64,000 bases of DNA from the NCBI GenBank assembly GCA_009617715.1, contig VTFK01000143.1:186001-250000 (forward strand), in the 5' to 3' direction. This document shows positions 41,316 through 56,023 of this stretch, piece after piece (within the stretch, counting starts at the first letter, position 1; every line of letters begins with the position of its first letter). Below the pieces are notes generated by a model, which was not told the origin of the DNA, made no database searches, and saw nothing but the letters and a program-made list of their open reading frames with translations. The DNA comes from Plectrocnemia conspersa. Taxonomy: Eukaryota > Arthropoda > Insecta > Trichoptera > Polycentropodidae. Position numbers and translations under genes: made by a program.

Positions 41316-42360
41316 TTAAGGTATGCACTAAAACAGTTTTTTCAACGTCAAACTGCCAGAAAGTTGACCAGCTGCGTCGAAGGCATTCGCTCCACCTACA
41401 TTCAAGAATGGAAAGCTAAGGAGATGCGAATCAGATAGAGGGCTGTCGCGCTTTACTTTATCGACAAATTGGCTCTGAGAGCAGGTAACGAGAAGGATGA
41501 CGACCAGGCCGACACGGTCGGCTGCTGCTCTCTCCGGGTGGAACACATCGAATTGCACAAAGAGAAGGACGGAAAGGAGTATGTGGTAGTATTCGACTTT
41601 CTCGGTAAAGACTCAATCCGCTACTACAACGAGGTGCCTGTCGAGAAGAGGGTTTTGAAAAATCTGGAACTATTTAAAGAGAACAAGAAAATTGGCGACA
41701 ACTTATTTGACCGTCTCAACACGCAAATTATGAACGAGCATCTGAAGGACCTTATGCCCAACCTTACCGCCAAAGTGTTCCGTACGTTTAACGCTTCCTT
41801 TACGCTGCAGAACCAACTGGACGAACTTACCGATCCCGACAGTTCCATCGAAGATTCTATCGTACAATTGCGTCAACAGAGCTGTCGCAGTGCTTTGCAA
41901 CCATCAGAGGGCGGTGCCCAAAGGTCACCAGAAGTCGATGGACGTGCTAAAGGAGAAGATCCAGTCCAAAAGGGATCAATTGGACGAGGCTGAGAGCGAG
42001 CTGCGAGATGCAACCAAAGCGGAGCGAAAGGGCTCCGTCAAAGAGAAGCTCAATGTCGATAAGAAGCAGAAGATGCTTCAGAGACTTCAGGAGCAGTTGC
42101 GGAAGCTTGAAATGCAAGAGACCGACAGAGACGAAAACAAAACAATCGCCCTCGGCACGTCTAAACTCAACTATCTGGACCCTTGAATTTCCATCGCTTG
42201 GTAAACAAAACAGCATATACGTCGTTATGAATAGCTTATCTAATTTTACTTAGCGACTTTTTCAACTTTCAGGTGCAAGAAGAACAACGTGCCGATTGAA
42301 AATATCTACAACAAGACTCAACGGGGCAAGTTCCTCTGGGCGATCGACTACGTTTTCTAA
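41316..42360 (+). pseudogene. Top1: DNA topoisomerase I (type IB) 3' fragment, unprocessed pseudogene
   Basis: Eukaryotic topoisomerase I relaxes DNA through a transient 3'-phosphotyrosine link. This copy covers roughly the last third: the end of the core domain ([58 protein letters not shown]), the coiled-coil linker (about 41940-42120) and the active-site motif LGTSKLNYLDP with the catalytic Tyr codon at 42172-42174. Lesions visible by eye are: TAG at 41436-41438 where RIRQRAVAL expects Gln; a frameshift near 41860-41870, before [17 protein letters not shown] at 42184-42186 where LDPR expects Arg; and loss of about five residues near the C-terminus (WAIDYVF where family members usually carry an acidic MADED-like stretch). 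A small intron is retained, so this is not a retrocopy. The N-terminal domain and most of the core are absent upstream. The fragment is on the strand opposite the Dscam-like exons. Confidence 0.88.
42201..42272 (+). other. Retained 72-bp intron in the topoisomerase I pseudogene
   Basis: It starts GTAAAC and ends TTTCAG. It splits the Trp codon of the IAW-CKK motif (TG|G). Downstream the frame reads CKKNNVPIENIYNKTQRGKF and ends TAA at 42358-42360. Its presence shows that the fragment arose by DNA duplication, not reverse transcription. Confidence 0.8.
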
Positions 42361-44039
42361 TTAAATACATTTGTTGCAATTCTCAGAATAATTTTATTGT
42401 ATTGACATATTTATAGATAAATTAGTTTGAATATGATTTTTTTAAGCAAAATTGTATATGTAAGGAAATACATAGTTGATGGAAAAATTGAAAGGAATAT
42501 GAATAAATTTTTAACTGGTAAGTTCGAAGGGAAGCCTTGTCAACAAAATTGTAATAAAAAATAAAAATAAATATTTAATGTCAGATACAAGGAACTGGAC
42601 CAGTTAATATAATTTTATTTAAATATTTCATGTTTTTTATTTTTGTCCATTATGATACATTTTGGTAGCCTATTAAGTCAGGATAGTCTTAATTAAATTT
42701 CAATAATAAATTATATCAGCATATGGAAATAAAATGCAATAAAGCATAAATTAAGAAGCTTGAGGGCATTGTGCGCCTTGTATAATCACATATTGCGCCA
42801 TATCATCGAGCATGCTCTTCTGGTCTAATTAACAAATAATGCAATTAGCTCACTTTTAATTCAAAAGGCCCATAAAAAATGTCTAAGATAGTACATAATT
42901 AAATATAAATATTATCTATTTTAATTTCATGCGACATGATTTCCTTGAGTTTCAATAGAAGCAAAAAAGCACATTAAGTTTATGGTTTTTCCTACTGTTT
43001 TATTTAATTAAAGATGTATAGTTAACTACGATTTTTTTAAAGTAGTGTCATTTTAAAAAAAATTTTAAAAAATTACCAAAATTATAAACAAGCAACTCTT
43101 AAAGTTTACGCCACAATATTTCATTGGCTCTCTACATTTTGTTTTTGTTTTTGCAGATAAATATGACATTGTAAGGACAACATTTTTTTACCAAAGAGAA
43201 GATAAAAACAAAATTGCTGAGTAACTAAATAAGTATTTAAAGTATTAAATGTTTAAATAGAGATAATATTAATTTTAATAAAAATATAATACAAATTGTC
43301 ATTGATTTTTTATTTCACCCCGCATATTCCTTAATACGCTTACTGTTACAATTTAAGATGTAAAAGGCAACGGTACCGTGTAAAGATTTAAAAGTAAGGA
43401 CCGTCTCGAGCACCTTTCCGGGAGGCAGTCCGTTTTAATACGTTGATTTCGTATATCGAAGTGTACATAAGCGAATGGTTAAAGCTCGTAGTGGCCATCG
43501 GCACGTAGTCGCGTTTGTCGTCGTTGAATTTTACAAGGTGCACGTACGAAACGCCACTCGGCACGGCACCACCGGGACGCCTTTTCACAACTTCCGGTGG
43601 CGCTGCGCTTGTAATCTGATTCGAAAACATTTACAGATAACAGCCGAAAGTCAAACTTCGAGCGAGGACATGACAACCGGCTTGTGTACCGTTAATCCGG
43701 GTATTATTAATTAATGTCGCGTTTACTTTAACTTCAACCATAATACGACGTTAGACACAAAGCCGTTCGGTAATTGAACGACATTATATACTAAATTAAT
43801 AAAGCGTGTCTCACACGAAGGCAGTCATGCGTGGTTATTTAGTGAGCAGTGGCAGTTAATTTGGTGTAATTTATATTTGAGTTGACATTGTAAAACGATA
43901 CGGAATGCCATATATTATTATAAAAATAGAATACATCGTGAAAATATTAAATTAAGACTGAATTAAATTATTAGTTAGATTTTCTCGACAGTTTAGATTG
44001 CTTGATTTAGTTCATGAGAATACTAAAATTAATAATATA
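42361..44039. other. AT-rich DNA downstream of the topoisomerase pseudogene with a GC-rich island
   Basis: 43380-43715 is GC-richer, with overlapping frames on both strands (80 and 79 codons) and no domain. An AATAAA-like motif occurs just after the pseudogene (near 42500) but cannot be tied to it. Confidence 0.3.
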
Positions 44040-45243
<1,204 letters not shown>

Positions 45244-45362
45244 TAAAACGATTATGTAAAATTGTATATATTGTTTAAATGGTTAAAATTAAATTCCGCA
45301 AAAAAATGCCTTGTTTTTACTCTCAGATTTAATAGAGTGCTTCAAATCTGTTGTTTGTGGAT

Positions 45363-46040
45363 GCACCTAACCAGTCTTCGCCAGAGTGAAGGACCTCTTT
45401 TGAGCTTGAATTCCCAAGCTCCTAAGAGGAAGTAAACTCTGTGACTACCCAATCGAGGTAGCGTCCTTTGGACTACCAATGAGTAGCAAAGCATTACATT
45501 TCAACGTAAGCTGGCCAAAGGGCTCGGCCCTTAGGGACCGAGGGCTAAAGTTGAAACTGAGACATCACTAAAAGGGATGTAACAAGGATGAAACGCACCG
45601 AAATGCAATTGCATGTAAAGCTAATGCTATGCAAATGCAATGCAACTGATTTGCAGGTAGTCAGAAAAGCGTTTTCCAGAACGCTCGGAAGAAACACTAC
45701 TGAGACAAATAACGTAATACTACGGGGGATAGATCCCGCTCATCCAGCCCTTAAAAGCTGGATGTCACCCATTGGGTTGGACTCGTAGGGCCCTAGTACT
45801 GGTAACGGCAGTGGTTTTTGCAATGGATGCTAAAAGGTAGTCACTCTGCACCTAACCAGTCGGCGTCAGTCGACCACATGCTAGATATTCGTCGATAACA
45901 GTGTGAAACAGCGAAGAATCCCTCTTGAGTTTAAACCCCAAACCCTTGAGGGAAAGTAAACTCTCAAACTAGTAATGCATAGCATTTCAACGCAAGCAAG
46001 CCAAAGGGCTCGGTCCTTAAGGAATTGTGGACTCTTGAGG
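45363..46040 (+). repeat. GC-rich partial tandem duplication, about 485-bp spacing
   Basis: Two blocks of about 195 bases begin GCACCTAACCAGTC at 45363 and 45848. They share CTTTTGAG/CTCTTGAG, GGAAGTAAACTCT, GCATTTCAACG and GCCAAAGGGCTCGG in order. Between them lies a unique GC-rich stretch with a simple CAAATGCAATGCAA run. The second block runs into LINE RT sequence on the minus strand, so the unit may be part of a retroelement. Confidence 0.6.
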
Positions 46041-46310
46041 AACTTCAGGATGGATGAGATATCTTTTAACAATCGGCCGCCATAGAGGACGAACTGTCTA
46101 CGATTGCTCAAATAACTAAATGGACAACTCGAAGAATAATCAAGTTAGATTATCTGAGCAACCGAGTTCCGACATTTTTTTACTAAGTAACCCATGTCAA
46201 ACTTTGTCAAAGGCTTTTTTAAAACCAATATATATGAGGTATACTTATACTCCCATATTAGGAGTTTTTTTCACTGTTTTGGCGAAAACATGCTGATGAT
46301 CCAACACAAC
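45985..46310 (-). pseudogene. LINE reverse transcriptase fragment
   Basis: One minus-strand frame reads YIGFKKAFDKV-stop-HGLLSK, KMSELGCSDNLT, then YLIHPEVPQES and GPSPLA. These correspond to the SKAFDKVWHxGLL, LGxSGxLLxL and VPQGSVLGPLL motifs of non-LTR reverse transcriptases. Internal stops show that it is dead. It overlaps the end of the GC-rich duplicated block, whose sequence may be the 3' part of the same element. Confidence 0.55.
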
Positions 46311-47634
46311 TTACCGAAAGTCCAAAAAAATGTATGTATGGATAATTATTTTTAATAATTTAGCAGAAACTGACAACATTGCGACCATTTTATAGTTCTT
46401 GATACACGATTTGTAACATTTTTTATGAATAGAATGACTTTCAATCAATTTTAAAGATCAGGAAATGATCGTCTTAAGAATCAAATGAGACTGACTATGC
46501 AAAACTCACAAATTTAAATTGAAAACCAAATCAGGCAAATTCTCAAATATGTATTAAAGATCTAAATGTGTCGAGTTTTTTTATTTGCAAAATCAAAAAT
46601 TACTTGAAAAGAGTGAAAATAGAATTAAATGATTTTTAATGTCATATTATACTAATAATTGTACAGTTATGCAAATTCGGGTATTATAACATTTATTGAC
46701 ATACAGAATAGATTAATTTTGTGTAATATTTTCCTTGCATAAAGATGGTTTTGGAATTATACAATTTTTTATACTTTTGTGTAGCACAATACGATATTTA
46801 TATGAGAAACCTAAGCAATATTTTGTAAACCGTTTTTCGCTTTCGTAAGCGAAACCCTCAGCAATATTTTGTGAGCTGTCTAAAGTTTTTTAATCTAAGT
46901 TCATCATTTTCGAACTCGACTAAATAGCACGTTTAGTGTTAAAATATTCCAATAACTTTTGTAATAACTGCGATGATAAGATATTATCAAACACTTAACG
47001 CCCGCTACTAATGATAATAATACTAAACAAAGAGCAAAAAATAAAAAAAAAACAGAACCACACATTTTTTGGAGATTTTACTTCAAACCAGAAACTACCT
47101 TAGTAATTTAAGGAAACATTTATTTATATTTTTTTATTAATAATATAGCCAGGGTAAATTGTGCAGGAAAAATATTTTAAACATTTGAAACAAAAAATAA
47201 CGATGCGTTTGCCAAAGCAGTACAGACTCTTTAGACTTTTTCTACGTCTGCCTTAATCTATGCAAAACCTTGCTTATTTAATAGGTCGCAAAGTAAAATA
47301 GATTTTAGTACATTTTACTTTAAATAGGAATAAAATAAACTGTGGTCGAGAAACGTGCCTCAATCGGTATTATGCTTAATTTACCCACAGGAGAAATTAG
47401 CATAGCATAGTACCGCTTTTATTCCTTTTTACATAATATCTATAGAAACATTTTCAAAGTCACGAACAATTTTCATTTTAAAAAAAATTTAACACTAAAA
47501 TGAATAGTCAAAAATTACATAATAAATAACCATAACTTCAATTTAAAATATCGATTACAAGCTATATAACGGTAAAAAACAATAAAAATAACTATTTCTT
47601 TAAATTTAATTTGTCATAATCTATACATTAAATA
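46311..47634. other. AT-rich DNA
   Basis: Nothing recognised apart from a short local repeat at 46811-46872 (AAACC-TNAGCAATATTTTGT twice). Confidence 0.3.
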
Positions 47635-47990
47635 ATCAAAAAGTGCATCACCAACATTTCCTGCTTTACGAATTTATTCGTGGTTTTAATGCTTTTTAAG
47701 CCGCTGTCTATAAACATAGCTCAGTCACAAAAAATACAGCTCAGGAATGGTTAAATCGCTTTGAACATCAATTCAGTAAAGAACATTTATTTTTATTTTA
47801 GAGGACAACTGTAAAACATATTTTGGCGAACGAAAGAATGTGTCGCTGCCATCAATCAGTGTTACCTGAGTGCCGCTTAGTTTTTGACCATAGTAAATAA
47901 ATCAGTCGCCTACAACATATAAAAATAAAAGTGTCTTAACTTGCTCCATTGCGCCTCAAATTCTTTTAACATTTATTATGTATTTACTTA
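47635..47990 (+). pseudogene. Mariner transposase N-terminal remnant
   Basis: The frame reads HHQHFLLYEFIRGFNAF, a stop, then AAVYKHSSVTKNTAQEWLNR and FEHQFSKEHLF. This is the LLYEFxRGxNAxEAxRNI...TAQxWFxRFxxGxFxLE helix-turn-helix block of mariner transposases. A LPECRLVFDHSK stretch further on may be the start of the next region. No inverted repeats or catalytic domain are visible. It need not be the same insertion as the fragment at 39390. Confidence 0.6.
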
Positions 47991-50251
47991 ATTAACACAG
48001 GGGATAAGATATTACGCCTCTATATGAACATTAAACAATAAAAAGAATGCGTAAATTTAATCTGCAAGCAAACATGGGTTTCGAATAAAGACTTTATATA
48101 CTAGGAACATCGTGAAAAAAACACACAACAACAAGATTTTAGAATAATAATTGGACGTGGACTAATAATACAGTTATGCTTTTCAGGCTATTAATAAGTA
48201 ATTGACTTATAGAATGGATGGAAAAACCTATAACGACTGGCAAAAGCAGTTCGTTACATACGACAAAATCGTCGATATGAAATGATCTTACAATAAGATG
48301 ATGCTTGCTTTCTTATCTTTAATCCCACTTGAATGGTCACTAAAATAGATAGTATTAGCATTGAAAATCATGCAATACTGGTAGAAAATTACATTTAATA
48401 TAAATGAGATTACATTATTTCTATGTCACATTGGTTACATCAAATTAATATGATTAATAAATTATCTGTATTAGACGTAACATGATATTATATAAAATAT
48501 TAATGATAAATAAATAATTAAATAGCGTTCATATTAAGACAGATAGCTCTGAAATGAAACCACAAAGCAGTTGTAAAGTTAGCAATAATTACGAAAATCC
48601 TTATCTACGACATTATGGTCGGAGATGAAATATTTTAGCGAGTTTGTTCGAACGTCGTCCATAATTGCGTAATTACGCAAGTCACGTAATTGGGATTAAA
48701 GCGTTCGGGAGCGTTAATGCGAATTACGTTCGTGGACCTCCGCTTGCTCAGGTTAGGTTTACACTTTGACCTAATGTATTATGCAGACGGATTCGTGAGG
48801 ATTAGCCGATATAGCACCCACGTCATATTACATCGTCGCTATCGTCTCGGCTGGGCCGAAATTAAACCTACTTGACCATAGCGCCCTCACTTTGCGCGTG
48901 CCGCTCACACACGGCGTACAAAAACTTAAAGCCCACCCCATCCCCCATGAATTATTCATGTATAGAAAAGCGGCCGAAATAATAATTCAGCCACGACGCA
49001 TATTTTATAACTGTTAAGGTAACCCAATTTGAGAAACCCTCTCAAGGTAGATGGCGAAATTATAATATGTGCCGAAGGCAACGAGAGTGTGGAACCCAAA
49101 AATATTTATCTATTTTTAAAAATGCGATAAGAAAATATCTATATTCAGAGATGATCAAAAAATTCAGATATTCCGCGTCTAATACTAAAATATGAATTAG
49201 AATAAATTTTTATATTGTTGATAGTCTACTTAAACAATTTTTTAATCCACAAATGGATAAACCCTATATAAGGAAAAGAAACGCCGACCAATCTCTCAAT
49301 CGGTTCATAACCATCATGTATCTAGTTCATACTGCGGTAATATTTCAATAATTTAGCGATGTGTATACAGACTACACCCTTCAAACTATGCGTTCGATAC
49401 TCATATAGTGACGTCAAACATAGACGACTCAAACCCTATTTACCCATGATCATGGCTATTGCGTTACGAAAGACTTTCAAACTGTGCACCAACGACCATA
49501 TAATAACATCAATGGCAGGAATATGATGTCATCCGAATTCCCAATAGAAATGCATCAAAGTGACTTTTATTCACAAGAAAGGATATAAGGCGATTTACAA
49601 TAAAATAGCTTTATACATACAGAAAACTTTTGATATACAAGAAAAATATGATAACAGTTATATGCTATGTATGTGCACATACATATTTCAAGAGGGTTTT
49701 TAATATAATAAAAAAACTATTTAATCTTAACCAGCAAGATATTTAGCAACTATTTTTTCTGATAAAGCATCAATATTTCTAGGATTTGTACAATAATTCA
49801 TTGTTTATAAAACACATTGATGCTTAATATATAATATTAAAACATTAAATTCCAGTATAATGAAATATCTTTCATATTGAAAGAGATTCAGAAAAGATTC
49901 TTAAGATTGGTATTTTATTTTTTAAATTATCAAAAAAGTTTCTGTAGAATGTATGGCAACCACCCGGAGCACTTATTGAATTTGATGCATTGCCTGTGAT
50001 AAAATAAAATCGGCGATTTGTAGGTCTTTAAAAATGCTACAGTATTGTATTGACAAGTGCAGAAAATGGAATGCGAGAGCTTCAAGAGGTTACATTGTTT
50101 ACAAATCTCCGCTTGTTTAAATTTTAACGATTTTGTAACGATTAGGCATTTTGATTTTTCAATGATTTTCATTTCTCGATAAATGAGAATTCTCGACTAA
50201 ACTTCCCGGATTTCTCTAGCATATTTTATGAATGAAAAAATGTATGTAATA
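47991..50251. other. AT-rich DNA with a GC-rich island at 48600-48920
   Basis: The island has no recognised domain; a 61-codon plus-strand frame there is likely chance. The rest is AT-rich with no feature. Confidence 0.3.
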
Positions 50252-50259
50252 CAATAGAG

Positions 50260-51736
<1,477 letters not shown>

Positions 51737-51959
51737 CAATAGAGACTTACAAATTGATAATTCCATATTATTCTAAAAATAACTTTGTTGGGCTCATCAA
51801 CAAATTTGTAGGATTAACGCATATCATAAAAAGGGGCAATCAAGCATTTTTACCGTAAAAAAATGTTTTTTTTTACTTATAATAAAACACCATGGGAAAC
51901 CACTTAAAGGATTAAATATATATCGCCTTGAGAATAAGTAAAACACGCAACCGTTCACA

Positions 51960-52260
51960 AGTTACTTTATCAGTTAAAAGAAATTTATATTTAAAAAATC
52001 CCCAACTCTCTATAATTGGTCGTCCCACTAAAAATGTGCAAAATCCAAAAAAAAAATTCACCATGGGAGGGCTATGAATATAAATACTGAGACCACGACA
52101 ACCAGCAATCACTTTTTCTTCGACATTTTGGCTGATGAACATCCACATGAGAGTTCAAGGCTAGGCGCCTTGTTCAAAGCATCCAACTTGGAGCACAACC
52201 AAAAGGAGTCTGATTCAACTTTATACCGTTTCTCTCTTCGACGTCCAGAACCTTAAGCGG
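51960..52260 (+). pseudogene. FLYWCH-like zinc-finger remnant, copy 2
   Basis: A 60-codon open frame starts at 52074, but the FLYWCH-like reading is in another frame (GYEYKY before a stop near 52070). The segment matches 33900-34180 in order: TTATCAGTTAAAAG, TTGGTCGTCCCACTAAAAAT, a TATGAATATAAATA block, ACAACCAGCAATCACTTT, TGAACAT and GAGTCTGA. The open frame is likely chance. Family call tentative. Confidence 0.35.
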
Positions 52261-54984
52261 CTCATTTCGGAGAAGGGCGACCTATCTTAACTATTGCGAA
52301 ACAAGCAATTTTTCTTTGCTTATGTAATAAACACCCATGATGATTTAACACACGAAAATTCATTCGCTATGCTAAGAATCGATCGTAAAAAACGGCCGTT
52401 TCCCTCTTCACGGCAAATTTGGTCTATATACGTCCAAAATTTACAGTGCAACCGGACTTTTTGAGATAATTGTATTCTAAAGACGCAGTAAAGCTTCGAG
52501 AAATTCACGTATTTAGAGAAATTACTCGGATTGTACGTGATTAAAAAAAATATTAAAAATAATTATTTATTTTTAAATAACTTTGTCTTATATAAAAGCT
52601 CACGCTATTTTTGTGTATATGAAGTACTGTATTATCATACTATGCGATTTCTAGTTTTTTGTCTTGGAACACGTTTGAGCCTTGCATCGTGCAAAGTATT
52701 AATTTGCTTAAGCGAAATCAATGTGATTCTTAATATAGTATCTACAGATATATAAATATTTATTAATAAAAAGATGTTAAAATGATAAAATATAATTATG
52801 AAAAACTGAAAAATTTATAATTGAATACAGGTTCATACAGACATAGCTATTTGTTATATTTAATAAAAATACAATAAAAAGTAACAAGATCATCAATTTT
52901 AATTTTAGTAATATTAGAGCTTAAGTTTTTAATTATTTCTACTGCTAAGATGACAAAAAAATATTATGATAATAAGATATTTTAAAGTTACTAGTCATTA
53001 AAAAGTCCAAAACTGCACAATATTACATCGGAAATATTAATACTTTTTGTAATTATGACAATTTAAAAGATTTTTTTTTTATTATAATTATACTTATTAG
53101 TTATTATTGTTATTATTCATAACAAAATAAGAAGATAAATTACTAAAAATGTATAATTTGGGTGTAGATAATGCAGTGGTTCACAGGAGGTTAAAGATTT
53201 TTTTAATACAAAGAGACCTAATAATACAAAACTGTGTTACAAAACATAGTTACATAAAATAATTTACTACAAACATAACCAGATATTAATATAAATATTT
53301 ATATTATAAAAAAAAAAACACTGGCCACTACAACTAAAGACTCTACTTTGAATACTCTGATTAGAGTCTCTAATTAAGAATAACTTTATCTGTTTTATGG
53401 AATCGCGGTGCCTCCTCCACATGACGTAACACTGTTTTGAAACTTCTGGATGGGCTCAATATATATTTTTTTTATTTACAACTGAAAACCTTACCTAAAT
53501 AAGGATGTACGTCAAAACTGACTTTAATACTCGCTATACCAAAAGGTTAATAGAAACATAAATTTTGATTATTTTCCAAACTATATTCTAGTTATTTACG
53601 TTTTTGTGGTTTACTTTTTGACTTTGTTACTAGCACAAATTACTTTTTAGTGACAGTATTTTTAATATGAATCAATCGTTGTATATGTTTCAAGAATTTG
53701 TGCCAAAATTTATTGGTGATCTAGAATATTTCATAAGCAAATATCTTTCATTAGAATATTTGATTAATGAAAATAGTGATATGATTAACTTGCTTTGTAA
53801 TTAATTTCCAAAATCCAAAATCCAAATTAATGAGCTCCAATTTACTTGTTTTTATGTATTGCTATTATGCGTTTCAGAATAATTTACTAATACAACATAA
53901 TATATAAGCTTGTATAAGCAACGAAAACAATTATTATTATCAAATTGCAAATCATATCTACCTGGAAAAGAGCGCAAGCTCACCGGGTAAAAATATTTAA
54001 AGGCAGTTTTATCGTGTGACGCTCAATGGAATCCAATAACCGATGCGCTTACTGAAATTCTATCATTTTTCGATCGACACGGTCAAACGCCTTCAGATCA
54101 AATCGAATCGAACGTAATTCTAAAAACGGTACGTATAAAATGCAATCTAAATCTAAATCCTGAGCTTATAGCGCCGGCAAAGAAAGGAAAAAGCTTTCAT
54201 GTCGCCTAGAACGAAACTGGTGGAAATTAGCCAATCCATTTCATCCGGCGCAGCACCGAGTTTCCTAGAACGGCCTCCGGTAATTTACATACAACAAATG
54301 AGCATCTCCGTTTATGTGATGCCGTTTACGTTTCACTGTACTCCGCCCCGAGGCACCTGAAACATACCGATACAATTTGCCAAACTGGTCCACCAGGGTA
54401 GACGATTACCGGAGTGATTTTGCAACATCTTGTGAGAAGAACGGTTTTCGGCAATAAAAATCTAATTCAACGCACGTGCGAATAGCGTGTGCGTCTGCTG
54501 GGTAAGATAATTTACAATTGAACATCAGCAATTCTCAAAAATCTGTAAAAAATGTTTATGTTCCGTAGATGCTTGTTACAATGTTTGTTAATAAGGATAT
54601 GTCACTGAATAAGTTACAAAAGTGTAGTAGACCGAATTATTAATTGTAGAAACAATGAAAAGAGCATTCAGTATAATAAAATAAGTCAAAAGAGAGCATG
54701 GTGACAATACAGATCATCGCAAAAGCTGGATTGCATACAAAGAAGAGTAGGTTGTGTATCAGATTAAATTTTAAGAATATTAAATAATACGAGTGTGGCT
54801 TCTGAATAAAACTATCAATTTCATTAAGTACCGCTTGTGATTGAAAATAATAGACATTAAAATGTTAGATTTTTTTAACAGAAAGCATTCCAGAGAATAT
54901 ATTTATATTAAGACTGCAGCTTGACTGTGATATTTTAGTATATTCATTATATAGTCTGCACTAGTAAGATTATTCTTAAGATTT
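52261..54984. other. AT-rich DNA with a GC-richer island at 54160-54500
   Basis: No gene is recognised. A hAT-like CAGTGGTTCACAGG occurs at 53171-53184 without a partner. The island has a plus-strand frame starting MSPRTKLVEISQS that shows no family. Confidence 0.3.
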
Positions 54985-55085
54985 TTTTTCGACAAAAATT
55001 GCAAATCAAAAATTTGTATTTCTCGAAAAGTTTGCTGATTTTTCAAAAATTTTTAATGAGCCTTTTTTGTTAAAAATTATATTTG

Positions 55086-55440
55086 TGTGGCGACAGGTAA
55101 CAATAAATTATTAATATTCCCGTTCGGTATATAAATAGACGGGACAGAAGCTCCACAGAACAGTCGCCCGATCACATTACGAGACTCGACTACTGGCTCC
55201 GCTCACGCCCTCGCCGCTTCCGCCGACTACTTGCCGTAGCCCCGACCATGTGCCGCCATCGTCAGCCACCGTCGCCGCTGACAGTCGCCGCCGCCGACCA
55301 CGCGGCCCAGGAAGCACCCGGCGCCGTCACGCACCCGTAGGGCTACGCCACTGCGACACCGAGCTCCATCACGACGACCCCCAAACTGGTGACAACCTGA
55401 CGTGAGCACGAGCTCCAGCACCAGACGACACGACCCCCAC
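55086..55440 (+). repeat. 5' LTR of the TRIM
   Basis: It begins TGTGGCGACAGGTAACAA and ends CCCCAC. A TATA box TATATAAATA lies at 55128-55137, fitting a transcription start about 30 bases downstream. The last 60 bases hold an internal copy of the primer-binding-like motif (CTGGTGACAACCTGACGTG at 55386-55404). Confidence 0.85.
55128..55137 (+). promoter_or_regulatory. TATA box in the TRIM 5' LTR
   Basis: TATATAAATA, with the same sequence in the 3' LTR. The position fits an LTR U3-R promoter. Confidence 0.55.
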
Positions 55441-55617
55441 TGGTGACAACCCGACGTGAACACGCAACCTTCTGATCATGACCAGCTCTGTCAACAACAA
55501 CATCAACCCGCAAACTGTTGAACTACCGACGTGAATTTGGATAACAATTTTGCGTTCTGATGTCTCAGACGGTAGACTAACGCAAAAATTCTGGACGGGG
55601 CCGGTACGAGCACGGAC

Positions 55618-55965
55618 GCCGACCACGATATCCACCTGCCGCAGCCATGATCATCGCCTTCTTTGCCGACCACGCCATCCTCCTGCCGCAGCCACGACCA
55701 TCGCCTTCTCCGCCGACCACGCTGCATCGCAACTCAGCTGCGCAGAGCTTCCTGTAGACGCGGCCCTGGAATTAGAAATCAGTTCCTTGGCCGACCGGAC
55801 ATCCGGGTGCTACACAGCTCCGCAGTCACATGGAGACTATTCTCCATCGCCACAACAACACATCTTCGCCGACCACGCTATCCACCTGCTGCAGCCACGA
55901 CCATCGCCTTCTTTGCCGACCACGCTATCCTCCTGCTGCTGCCACGACCATCGCCTTCTTCGCCA
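55618..55965 (+). repeat. 47-bp minisatellite-like units inside the TRIM
   Basis: Units starting GCCGACCACG at 55618, 55665, 55712 (partial), 55868 and 55915 follow at exact 47-base steps within each cluster. Each carries CACGACCATCGCCTTCT or close. The clusters are separated by about 150 unique bases. Open frames through here (up to 147 codons) arise from the repeat and the high GC. Confidence 0.75.
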
Positions 55966-56023
55966 CAACAACACATACGAAAACATATCGTAATTTTATC
56001 CAAATTACTTCAGGGAGAGTACT

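Noticed and set aside
53171..53184. CAGTGGTTCACAGG resembling a hAT end
   Set aside because: No matching end or target duplication found nearby; too short alone.
54160..54500. Plus-strand APSFLERPP-like stretch recalling an Ig-domain start
   Set aside because: Wrong strand for the Dscam-like gene, no Cys or Trp pattern and no convincing splice sites.
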